NCBI GenBank assembly: GCA_964547995.1
Contig: CAZJRB010000004.1
Location: forward strand, 1 to 64,000
Source of the DNA: CAZJRB01 sp964547995
GTDB lineage: Bacteria; Planctomycetota; Planctomycetia; Pirellulales; Thermoguttaceae
Length of the DNA stretch: 64,000 nucleotides
Direction of reading: 5' to 3'
Every line of letters begins with the position of its first letter. Position 1 is the first letter of the stretch. Below, in pieces: positions 54,542 through 63,700 of this stretch. Both the position numbers and the translations under genes were made by a program. The notes below the pieces were generated by a model. It made no database searches and had not been told where the DNA came from. It worked only from the letters and a program-made list of their open reading frames with translations.

Positions 54542-55417
54542 ATGTATCCCCTACGGAAGCAGCGAACGATCGCCGCCCCGGCCGTGGTCGACGGGGTCGG
54601 CTACTGGAGCGGGCTCGACGTGCGAGTCGAATTCCGCCCGGCGGAAGCCGACAGCGGCATTGTCTTCGTCTGCGATGATTTGGAGGGCTGCCCGCGAATC
54701 CCGGCCACCATCGCGAACCGAACGGAAACACCCCTGCGAACCACCCTCCAGTGCAACGGGGCCAGGGTCGATATGGTGGAACACCTCATGGCGGCCCTCG
54801 CCGGATTGCAGATCGACAATTGCGAAGTCTACGTCAACCAGCAGGAGATGCCCGGCACGGACGGATCGAGCCTTCCTTTTGTCGAAGCCCTGACGGCGGC
54901 AGGTATTGTCGAGCAGGATGCGGTCCGCGCACGCGTGATCATCCGGGAAGTGCTCCGGTGCGGGGACGAAGAGAGTTGGATCGAGGTCCGGCCGTGTTCG
55001 TCGCACAAGACGATCCTCCAGTACAATTTGGATTACGGTGCGGGAAACCCCATTGGACGACAGTGGCTCGAAGTATCCCTCTCGCCGCGGGTTTTCTGCG
55101 AGTCGGTGGCCCCTTCGCGGACTTTCCTGCTGGATCGCGACGCGGCCGCCCTGCAAGCCCAGGGGTTGGGCCGTCGCGCCACCTGCAAGGACTTGCTGGT
55201 GTTCGGCCCCGACGGGCCGATCGACAACGAGTTGCGGTTTCCCGACGAATGCGTTCGCCACAAGATCCTCGATATGGTCGGCGACTTGGCACTCGCGGGG
55301 TGCGATCTGATCGGCCGTTTTGTTGCCCATCGCAGCGGGCACCGGCTCAACGCCGAGTTGGTCCGCGCCGTCATGACACACTCGGAAAGTCAGCAAGGAG
55401 TCAAACGCTGTGCGTGA
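54542..55417 (+). CDS. lpxC: UDP-3-O-acyl-N-acetylglucosamine deacetylase
   Basis: Zinc enzyme of the committed step of lipid A synthesis. 291 residues. Zinc ligands are seen in VEHLMAALAG (His) and RHKILDMVGDLAL (His and Asp four residues later); the catalytic His is in FVAHRSGHRLN. Also GVGYWSGLDVRVEFRPAEADSGIVF, TTLQCNGARVDMVEH and MPGTDGSSLPFVEAL. SAPSRTF-type block is VAPSRTFLLD. lpxA follows after 56 bp; fabZ, often fused or placed between them, is absent. Confidence 0.95.
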   Translation: MYPLRKQRTIAAPAVVDGVGYWSGLDVRVEFRPAEADSGIVFVCDDLEGCPRIPATIANRTETPLRTTLQCNGARVDMVEHLMAALAGLQIDNCEVYVNQQEMPGTDGSSLPFVEALTAAGIVEQDAVRARVIIREVLRCGDEESWIEVRPCSSHKTILQYNLDYGAGNPIGRQWLEVSLSPRVFCESVAPSRTFLLDRDAAALQAQGLGRRATCKDLLVFGPDGPIDNELRFPDECVRHKILDMVGDLALAGCDLIGRFVAHRSGHRLNAELVRAVMTHSESQQGVKRCA

Positions 55418-55473
55418 CCTGCACCGCGGCATGCGAAGCAGGCGCCAACCGTGGAAACGAAGGAACCATCCGA

Positions 55474-56280
55474 ATGGCCGTCTACATTGCCGACAATGTG
55501 TCGATCGACCCCGGCGCACAAATCGACGAAGGCGTCGAAATCGGGCCGTTCTGCGTCATCGGCCCGCACGCAAAGATCGGGCGGGGAACCAGGATCGAAA
55601 ACGGCGTCACCGTCATGGGCCACGTTACGCTGGGTTGCTACAACCACGTCTATCCCGGCGCCGTCCTCGGCGGAGAACCCCAGGACGTCAGCTACGCCGG
55701 GAGCGAGACCAAGGTAATCATCGGCGACCACAACATCATCCGCGAAGGCGTGACAATCAACCGCGCCAGTGAAAAGGAAGACGGCATCACCCGTATCGGC
55801 GATCACAATTTTCTGATGGCCTGTTGCCACGTCGCCCACGACTGCAAACTCGGGAACCATATCGTTATCGCCAACAACACGCTGCTGGGCGGACACGTCC
55901 ACGTCCACGACTACGCGTCGCTCTCTGGCGGAGTGGCGATCCACCATTTCACCACGGTCGGCAGCTACAGTTTTGTCGGCGGCATGAGCGCCGTGCGGCA
56001 CGACGTCCCGCCGTATATCCTCGTCGACGGCCATCCGTCGAAACCGCGATGCCTGAACATGGTCGGCCTGAAACGAAACAGCTTCCCCGCCAATGTGCTC
56101 GCCTGCCTCAACGAGGCCTACCGCTTGCTGTTCCGTTCCAAGGTCGGGCTGGACAACGCCTGGGACATCCTCCGCAACAACGGCCATCTCGTCCCGCAGG
56201 TGAACCACTTGCTGAACTTCGTCCAGAACCAGCACGAGGGCCAGCACGGCCGCGGACGCCAACGGCGCCGGGCCGCGTGA
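55474..56280 (+). CDS. lpxA: UDP-N-acetylglucosamine (or 3-amino analogue) acyltransferase LpxA
   Basis: 268 residues from the ATG at 55474 behind AAGGA. Left-handed beta-helix of hexapeptide repeats (IDPGAQIDEGVEIGPFCVIGPHAKIGRGTRIENGVTVMGHVTLGCYNHVYPGAVLGG), the catalytic His region MACCHVAHDCKLGNHIVIANNTLLGGHVHVHDYASLSGGVAIHHFTTVGSYSFVGG and the C-terminal helical part. It adds the first acyl chain to the lipid A sugar. The neighbouring dehydrogenase raises the possibility that the sugar carries a 3-amino group. Confidence 0.94.
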   Translation: MAVYIADNVSIDPGAQIDEGVEIGPFCVIGPHAKIGRGTRIENGVTVMGHVTLGCYNHVYPGAVLGGEPQDVSYAGSETKVIIGDHNIIREGVTINRASEKEDGITRIGDHNFLMACCHVAHDCKLGNHIVIANNTLLGGHVHVHDYASLSGGVAIHHFTTVGSYSFVGGMSAVRHDVPPYILVDGHPSKPRCLNMVGLKRNSFPANVLACLNEAYRLLFRSKVGLDNAWDILRNNGHLVPQVNHLLNFVQNQHEGQHGRGRQRRRAA

Positions 56281-56327
56281 GATGAAAACAGGACAACACC
56301 CGTCCATTCTACCGAAATTGGAGGCGA

Positions 56328-57446
56328 ATGGTGAAACCGCTCAAAGTCGCCGTTATTGGGGCAGGACGCCTCGGCGGCTTTCACGCCCGGAAACTCGCCC
56401 AAAACAATCGCGCCGAACTCGTCGCCGTGGTCGATCCCCTCCCGGCCAACCGAAACCGCGTTGCCGAAGCGTGCCATACGCAACCGAAGGCCGCGTATCA
56501 CGAGCTGCTCGACCGGCTCGACGCCGTCGTGATCGCCGCGCCGACCGGGCTGCACCACCGTCTGGCAATGGATTTCCTCGACCACGGAATCCATGTCCTC
56601 GTTGAAAAACCAATTTGCTCGACCGTCGCCGAGGCGGATCAACTCGTCCAAACCGCCGGGCGGAACAAACTCGTGCTTCAAGTGGGCCACGTCGAACGGT
56701 TCAACCCGGCGTTTACTGCCGCGGTTCCGTATGCCCAAAACCCGAAGTACGTCGAAGCCGTCCGTACGAGCGGCTTCACGTTCCGCTCGACCGATGTCGG
56801 GGTCGTGCTCGATCTGATGATCCACGACCTCGACCTTATCCTTTCGATGGTCCGCTCGCCGGTCCGCAAGGTCGATGCGCTGGGGCTTTCGGTCCTTGGG
56901 GGCCATGAGGACGTGGCCAACGCCCGGCTCGAATTCGAGTGCGGTTGCGTCGCCGTGCTTTCGGCATCGCGGGTCAGTTACGAGCCGATCCGGCGCATGA
57001 GCGTCTGGTCGGCCCGGGCGTTCGCCAATGTGGACTTCGCCGGCCGGACGACGACACTGGTCCGGCCGAGCGAAACCCTTCTGCGGCGGCAGTTCGACGT
57101 CGACGCCCTCTCGGCGGAGCAAGTCGAATACTACAAGGAGCACTTCGCCGGAGAACATCTCCCGAAGCAGGTCGAGCAATACGACGCGGTCGATGCCCTG
57201 GCCCTGGAATCGGAAGAGTTTATCGAGTCGGTCGCGGCGGCCCGACCTCCGCTGGTCACCGGCGAGGCGGGGCGCGATGCCCTGGCCGTGGCGGAGCGGA
57301 TCCTTGCGAAGATTCACGCACACGCATGGGACGGCGCACCCGGCGGCCCCGTCGGCCCGATGGCCGCCCCGCGCCCGCACGTCGTTCCCGCCCCGCACTT
57401 TCCTGTCGCGAGCAATACTCCTGCCCTGCGGAGGGAAGCGGGTTAG
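56328..57446 (+). CDS. Gfo/Idh/MocA oxidoreductase, possible GnnA
   Basis: 372 residues. NAD-binding VAVIGAGRLGGFHARKLAQ (GxGxxG), VEKPICSTVAEADQLV (EKP), QVGHVERFNPAF and DLMIHDLDLILSMV (catalytic His). Start at the ATG at 56328; a GTG at 56331 has better spacing from GGAGG. It lies 47 bp after lpxA in the same direction. In Acidithiobacillus and Leptospira, GnnA of this family oxidises UDP-GlcNAc at C3 for a 3-amino lipid A and its gene neighbours lpxA. That parallel is an inference; no GnnB aminotransferase follows here. The ~50-residue Pro/Ala-rich tail is unusual. Confidence 0.82.
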   Translation: MVKPLKVAVIGAGRLGGFHARKLAQNNRAELVAVVDPLPANRNRVAEACHTQPKAAYHELLDRLDAVVIAAPTGLHHRLAMDFLDHGIHVLVEKPICSTVAEADQLVQTAGRNKLVLQVGHVERFNPAFTAAVPYAQNPKYVEAVRTSGFTFRSTDVGVVLDLMIHDLDLILSMVRSPVRKVDALGLSVLGGHEDVANARLEFECGCVAVLSASRVSYEPIRRMSVWSARAFANVDFAGRTTTLVRPSETLLRRQFDVDALSAEQVEYYKEHFAGEHLPKQVEQYDAVDALALESEEFIESVAAARPPLVTGEAGRDALAVAERILAKIHAHAWDGAPGGPVGPMAAPRPHVVPAPHFPVASNTPALRREAG

Positions 57447-57454
57447 GAGCCGCC

Positions 57455-57481
57455 GGGCGCGACCAACGGTCGCGGCTTTAT
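57455..57481 (+). repeat. REP-like palindrome family A, copy 6
   Basis: GGGCGCGACC-AAC-GGTCGCGG followed by CTTTAT, between the ends of two converging genes, 9 bp after the oxidoreductase stop and 14 bp from the stop of the opposite gene. Confidence 0.8.
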
Positions 57482-57494
57482 GGAGCCCGGCCGA

Positions 57495-60398
57495 TCATTT
57501 CCACCCGAGCCATTCGTTGAGCACCTGCCGGCGCTGGTCGCCGTCGCCGGTGGCCAGCGTGCTCCCCTTGTCGTCTCCGACAATCTTGTTGTAGATCGGT
57601 GTGGCTTGCTCGGGCGTGAGCAATTGCTTTGCCTGGTAGTACCGCAATTCGACGAGGATGGGTAGCGAGTCGGGCGAGTCGGAGGCCTCCTCGGCCAGGG
57701 TCGCCAGCCGCCCTTGGATGTGTTCCGGTTTGAGCGAGGGCATGGGCTTCAGGCAGAAGTTCTGATCGATTTCAGCCGTCGCCTTGCCGACGAAATCTCC
57801 CGCGAGGTCTCTGCCCTCGTGCATCGCCGCCCGGATCTTGATATCCGAGAGTCGGCCGGAAACCCACAACGGTTCCCCGATGGCAACGTCGACAAACCTC
57901 AATCGCATGATCGTCTCGGTCTTCGTACCCACGCCAAGCGACTTCACGATCAGTTCAAAGACGGCCACCATGTCGAGTCCTGCGTTTCGGGCTTGGTCAA
58001 CAAGTCGGCTCTGGCTTCCGGAGCCGAGGATGGCAACCTGGCGGTATTTCTCGTCGCCCGCATCGGGCCACTTTCCGAATTCGCCGCTGGACAGTCGTTC
58101 CTGCAACCCGTTGCCGACCGCCGGACCGGCTGGACCGGTCACCTTCGCAAGATCACTAACCGAGATCAATCGCCGCGGCGGGCTCGCCACCCCCGTTACC
58201 GTCACCCCGACGCCCCACCGCAATCCAATCGTCGGCCGCTTGGCCGCGGGAAACCACTTTACGCGATGCGCCACCGTTGCGTCGTCGCCCGCAATCAGAT
58301 CGGCCATGGTTTGACGGACATAACGGCGGTTCCGTTGTTCGAAGGTCCCGGTGAACCTGTCCGACGCGCCAGGATGGCTCGAATAGCGCGGTGCCTTGTC
58401 CGGAACAGATCTCGGTGACGCCGGTCGACTTACCCGCGGCACTGCGGTTCGCGGCGGTACTGTTTGGGGCGGCACGGTTCCTGCCCTCTCGGGCACATCC
58501 AAACGCGACGCCGTGCGATCCGACGTCGGCAGCGACACTCGGCCACCGGCGACACGGGTATGACTGCGGCGCGGCTGAGAACCGGCAAAGCCGGCAGAGG
58601 ACGAGCCGGGATCTTGCCAGTGCAACACAACGATCCCTGGGGCTCCAAGGGATCGCAGCCACCCGATTGCCTTGGGAATACCCTGCGAAATCATCGGGTT
58701 GTAGTGGTCGCCGCTGGGAACGATCTCCAGCGTGACCGGCTTGCCCAAACTGTTCAGCCGCTCGCCGAATTCGAGCGTCTGCTGAACCGGAACGACCTGG
58801 TCGGTGCGCGAGTGGAACAGAAACACCGGGCAGTTCAGCCGCGCCTCATGTGTCCGCGGCGAACTCCGCTTGATCTGGTTGGCCGCGCCCGTGACGAGCC
58901 GCTCGGCCGCCGCGATCGCCTCCGGCCCAAGATGGGCTTCCACGTCACTGACCGGGGCATACGCCGCGCACGCCTTGATCCTCGGTTCATGCATCGCCAC
59001 CAACAGTGCCGCCGTGCCGGCCGAACTGTGACCCGCCGTGTAGAGGTGATCTAGATCGACCTCGGGAACGTCTGTTTCCAAGAATGCGATTGCATTTCGA
59101 GCATCTTGGACGCCCGCCTGTCCCGACCAAAACCTGCGCATCTCTCTGGCTAGCTGCCGATCCGTACACAAACTAGGTGTTGATACTCCGCCTCGCAAGC
59201 TATAGGCCAGCACGGCAAATCCGGCCCGCACATATGGCAAATGCTCCTTCTTGTCACCTGAGCCGACGTAACGGCCGGTGACCATGTTGCTCCCAGCCGG
59301 TGCAACGAGCACGCAGGCCAACGACTTCGGTGGATGTTCACCTTTCGGCAAATAGAGCAACATGTCCCCTATGAACCTGCCGTTGTCTTTCACGTTGATC
59401 TTATATTTCATAACGCCATCGACAGTCGCGTTCAGCCGCCGCTCGTAACGCACGCTGTCGGTAGACTTATCCGGATAGGGTTCGTCCGGCGATCCCGTGG
59501 GCAGTTCCAAGGCTGCCATATCCGCCCGGTCACGCACTACCACGCCCCCGACCAAAACGAGAAACGGCGTAAAGAGCAGCAAAGTTCCCAACAGAACGAG
59601 TGACAACGGTTTGCGACATTCGTCGAACCGCGAGATTACGTAGTAAAGGTTGTAGAACGGCACAAAAAGCCATAGCAGGCCGCAAAGCGCATCCTCGCTG
59701 AACGCGATACCCAGGCACCAAAACCCGCCCACGAGTAGAAGCATCGACCCGCCGAATACCATCGACGCAACGCTGAGCCAGAAGAGTGCGGGGATCCAGA
59801 CAACGATAAACACACCCACAATAAACACGGCAACCCCGGCAAGTATCTTTTTGGCTCGCGGCGACAGCTTGATCTTCCCCGGCAAGAAGCCGCCAGCCGG
59901 CTTCTTCCTTTTGCTGGGAAGCGTTGGCAACGTTGTACCGGCCGACAAGCTTGGTTTACCGTCCGCCAAAGGATCCAGGACGGTAGGGTCACTAGCTAGT
60001 TCTTCTTCAAGTAAACCGGGCATCGACGTTGTTAAAGCGTACCCCCGTTGCGACGGTCCCGCCGGCTTGGATTTGGATACGCTTTTCGTTTCTGGTTGGA
60101 GTGCCAACTTGGGAACCCGGATCAGAGAACCGCACGCAGGGCAGTTGATCTCCTTGCCGGCGTGACGGGCGGGCGAGACGTAGCGGGCCTCGCAGCTTGG
60201 GCACTGGATCTCGATTGTCGTCGAATCTTCCGTCTCGGAAGGTTTCGGTTTCGAGACCTCCCCGGGCTTCGATTCCGACTCCAGGGCCGGAACCCGGATC
60301 GCGGCGCCGCACGCCGGGCAGTTGATCTCCTTGCCCGCGTGCCTCTCGGGCGATGCATAGCCCTGACCGCAACCCGGACACTCAATCTCGATCGGCAT
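57495..60398 (-). CDS. Giant two-Zn-ribbon, membrane, alpha/beta-hydrolase fusion protein
   Basis: 967 residues. Two near-identical zinc ribbons at the N-terminus (Cys 7, 10, 27, 30 and 66, 69, 86, 89; both with ...RHAGKEINCPACG), a linker, four hydrophobic segments at ~184-288, then a hydrolase domain (~320-590) with nucleophile elbow GHSSAG (Ser458), acid in HSRTDQVVP (D533) and His in PSGDHYNPM (H565), i.e. S9/dienelactone-hydrolase-like with an intact triad. A Pro/Ser/Arg-rich linker leads to a ~280-residue C-terminal domain with no recognised family. The ribbons would be cytoplasmic. No comparable architecture comes to mind; substrate unknown. Confidence 0.75.
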   Translation of the reverse strand: MPIEIECPGCGQGYASPERHAGKEINCPACGAAIRVPALESESKPGEVSKPKPSETEDSTTIEIQCPSCEARYVSPARHAGKEINCPACGSLIRVPKLALQPETKSVSKSKPAGPSQRGYALTTSMPGLLEEELASDPTVLDPLADGKPSLSAGTTLPTLPSKRKKPAGGFLPGKIKLSPRAKKILAGVAVFIVGVFIVVWIPALFWLSVASMVFGGSMLLLVGGFWCLGIAFSEDALCGLLWLFVPFYNLYYVISRFDECRKPLSLVLLGTLLLFTPFLVLVGGVVVRDRADMAALELPTGSPDEPYPDKSTDSVRYERRLNATVDGVMKYKINVKDNGRFIGDMLLYLPKGEHPPKSLACVLVAPAGSNMVTGRYVGSGDKKEHLPYVRAGFAVLAYSLRGGVSTPSLCTDRQLAREMRRFWSGQAGVQDARNAIAFLETDVPEVDLDHLYTAGHSSAGTAALLVAMHEPRIKACAAYAPVSDVEAHLGPEAIAAAERLVTGAANQIKRSSPRTHEARLNCPVFLFHSRTDQVVPVQQTLEFGERLNSLGKPVTLEIVPSGDHYNPMISQGIPKAIGWLRSLGAPGIVVLHWQDPGSSSAGFAGSQPRRSHTRVAGGRVSLPTSDRTASRLDVPERAGTVPPQTVPPRTAVPRVSRPASPRSVPDKAPRYSSHPGASDRFTGTFEQRNRRYVRQTMADLIAGDDATVAHRVKWFPAAKRPTIGLRWGVGVTVTGVASPPRRLISVSDLAKVTGPAGPAVGNGLQERLSSGEFGKWPDAGDEKYRQVAILGSGSQSRLVDQARNAGLDMVAVFELIVKSLGVGTKTETIMRLRFVDVAIGEPLWVSGRLSDIKIRAAMHEGRDLAGDFVGKATAEIDQNFCLKPMPSLKPEHIQGRLATLAEEASDSPDSLPILVELRYYQAKQLLTPEQATPIYNKIVGDDKGSTLATGDGDQRRQVLNEWLGWK

Positions 60399-60544
60399 CG
60401 AACCCTCCCCCCCAAAAGGAAGTCGCTTACATGCTCCTCATATTACACACCGGGCTCACTATGTCAATAGTCTGAAGGGGGGCAATTCAAAAATGGGTTA
60501 CCGTGGTTTTCAATACCCACCCTCCGCAATCAGCGGGCGTTATT

Positions 60545-60691
60545 GAGTATCTGAGGCCGTCCGGGAATTCGCCCCTGTAGGGAACGCCCTCTGTGGCGTT
60601 CCGCAGATGGATCGTTGCCCAAACGGAACGGCACAGAGGCCGTTCCCTACAGTGATTTCTGTCTGCAATTCCCGGACACCCTCGAGTATCT
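60545..60691 (-). mobile_element. MITE-like element with 8-bp target duplication, copy 2
   Basis: The 131-bp element (60553-60683) is inverted relative to copy 1 at 18406-18537 and about 97% identical to it. It has the same terminal inverted repeats GAGGNNGTCCGGGAATT and is flanked by direct repeats GAGTATCT (60545-60552 and 60684-60691). It ends 10 bp beyond the stop codon of the cytochrome-like gene. The 303-bp region around it holds no gene. Confidence 0.85.
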
Positions 60692-60701
60692 TCGAGTGCT
60701 C

Positions 60702-63700
60702 TCAGGGGGCCGGCGGCGCAGGCCTGGTCTGGCAGGCGGCCGCCGCGTCCTTGCTCGCAAGGGCCCGGTTGTAGATCTTTACGCCGGTCATCCAGCCGGT
60801 TACCTGAAACTCGGGGCCGGGGATGCCGCTGTATTGGCCGACGAAGAGTGGACCCTGCCAGGGCGTTTGGATCGCGGTGCCGCCCTTTTCGGCCACGAGC
60901 TTGCCGTCCTGGAAAAGTTGGCACTTGCGGCCGTCGTACGTGCCGACCAGGTGGGTCCATCGGCCGGGCGCGGGCGCGCCGCCGTCGCAGTCGATCCCGC
61001 CGACGTGCCATCGCCAGCCGGCGCCGATCCGCTGCAGAAACCAGCCCGACTGCTGCCAGTGGCCCGCGCTTAGGACCACCGGCATCTTGTTCTCCTTGGT
61101 GAAGTAGACCCAGCACTCGATCGACAGCGGCCGGTCGAGTGCGAACTCGCCGCGGCGGGGAAACGTGACGTGTCCCCCTTGCTGCAGATCGATAGCCCCA
61201 CCGGCGACCCGGGCCTTTCCGTGCAAGGTGCCGGTGGTTTTTCCGCCGCCGTAGATCGCCGCATCGGCGTTTTCCCTTAGCGGAACGTCGAAGACCGGGC
61301 CTTTGGGTACAGGCAACGCGGCAGCGGTAACCGGGGGCGTTGCCGCACTCTCAATCCCGGCGCGGTTGACAGCGGTAACCTTGTACGCGTATTTCACATC
61401 GTCGGGCGTAGTATCGCCGTATCGCAGTTGGGCCGTCGGCTCGGCGGTGATTCGCCCGAAGTCGTTGCTTCCGGCCTTGGCGCGATAGACGTGGTACTGC
61501 GTGCCCGGTTTGCCGCTCTCCTGCCACTTGAGATCGATCCGCCCCGCGGCCGGCGTGGCCGCGAGGTCCTTCGGACCCGGCGGGGGCTTTGGCGCCGGCA
61601 CGTTTACCGTCGCCCGGATCGGCTCGCTCCGCTCGCCCTGCGAAATGAGCACCAGCGCGTAGTGCTGCGTGCCGTGTGGCGCCTTGGCATCCTTGTATTC
61701 GAACCGCGGCGTGGTCGTAAGCAACGTTTCCTCAGTGGGTGTGAAACTCGGTTGCACCCCGCGATGCACTTCGGCCGTTAACCCAATCGTCCGTGTCGAA
61801 CGCTCCCACGCGAGGTTGACAATGCCCTCGTCGTCAACTTTTGCACTCAACGCCGGCCGTGTCTCGGGCAGCAGCGGCGGCACCAGTTGGCGGAAACTGC
61901 CCGGGATAACCTCCGCACCGGGCATGTCGACCCGCGGCGTCGAAAGGACTTTGCCCTGCCCGTCTTGCAGAATCGCCAGCATCTTCTGGTAGTGCGGGTC
62001 GCCGGTCGACGCAAACGCGAGAACCGGATCGCCCTCGGTGGTCGGCGAAGGCGTCGGCCGCGGCTTGAATGCATTCAGGGGCGTGACCGCGTGCAAGTAG
62101 TGGCCGGTCGCAAGGATTCGGACCCGTTGGTTCGGATCGGCCTTGACGTCGCGGCATAAGCCCAGCCCGAAGCCCTTCTTGCCCTTGGCCAACGGTGCGC
62201 GGAGAATACGGCTGAGTTCCGGCCGTTGGAGGTTGATCCAGTCGTTTTCGAAGCGGCCGCCGTGGCAGCGGTTGCAGCCGGCCGCTTTCATCTCGCCGGC
62301 CAGGGCGCCGCGGATGCCGTTCCACGCCTTGACCCGGCAACCGTGTTTCGAATAGTCCCACGTGCCGTGGTAGAGCCCGTTGGTGTCGATCCACGCCATG
62401 AGCAGATCGCGTTCGGCGCGCGAAAGGTCCTTGATATGGCCGTCGTGTCCGTTGGCGAGAATCTCTGCCAGCGGGGCGGACCCGGAGCCGTGGCTGCGCG
62501 GCGGGAAAATCCGGGCCGACCAGAGCGAAGTCCCGTTCATGCAGTCGATGCCGGAGATCAGCGTTGCGGTCAGTTGCGTCTCGCGGCGGTTGATGAGGTT
62601 TTCGTAGCTGATGCTGAAATACTCGGTCCATCCGCCGGTCAGATCGAGCCCGGCGGCGATGTCCTCCTCGCCGCCGTGACAGCGGACACAGTGCTTGTCG
62701 AGGATCGGCTGGATCATGCCGGGGTAGTCGATGAATCCGCTGCCCCACGATTCGTCGCGAAGCTGCTCGGGCTCGCGCAGGAAGGCGATCGGCGGATTGC
62801 CGTGGTTTGCCGACGCGCTGTACTTGTGCTCGTGGCAGCCGATGCACGAGCGCGTGACGCCGGGGGCCGCCTGAACGAACGTCCGCATGCTCTGGATCAG
62901 CCGGCCGTCGCCGTCGACTGCCTGGAAATAGATAGCGCGGCCGGAGGGCACTTCGAAATAGGCCGAGCCGTCCGGTTCGACGGTCGCGGCGCCGAGGTAG
63001 TTCTTGGCGCTCCACGCCAGCGCGCCGCTCATCAGGAACGTCTGGTTCATGGCCCCGCCGGGCGTGGCGCTGGTGCGCGAGGTCTCCTCGATCACCCGCA
63101 GGAACTTCACCTCGCCCGGCTTCACGCCGTCGAGACCCCGGTAGACGTCCTGTAGGAAAAACCGGCCTGTGCGCTTGTTGCGTTTGGGAGCCGAACTGAG
63201 CACGGGCGGCCGGGTCCGCGGCTTGATCGGAATCGGCGAATGGCAGTCGATCTTCGGGTCGGCGTAGACCACTTCTTTGCGGCCCGATCGGTCGATGATC
63301 ATGATGGCGTTGTGCTTCTGCCCGGGGGCCTGCCCGCTGTAGAGAACGACGTCTTTCGACAACGGCCAGGGCTCGCAGGAATTGCCCCGATCGTAGTCGG
63401 GCTTGTCGGGGTGCTCGAAGTTCACCAGCGCCTGCGTGCCGTCCTTGCCGAGCCGCGTGTCGACCAGCCCGATGCTCCCGCGCGGCGGCGAGTTGTGTGG
63501 TGTGAAGCTTGCAACAAACAAGTGGGGAGCGTCAGGTACCGGCCGGGCGTCCAACAAGGCCTCGGGCTTCACCATGTTGTTCGCAAACAGCGCCGTCTCG
63601 TTCGTCCCGTCGGGGAAGATGGTCCACACGCTCTGTTGCGTCAAGGCCGTCTTGTCCACATACTCCCACCGCCCGTGCAGGATCCGCCCGTCCGCCAGCA

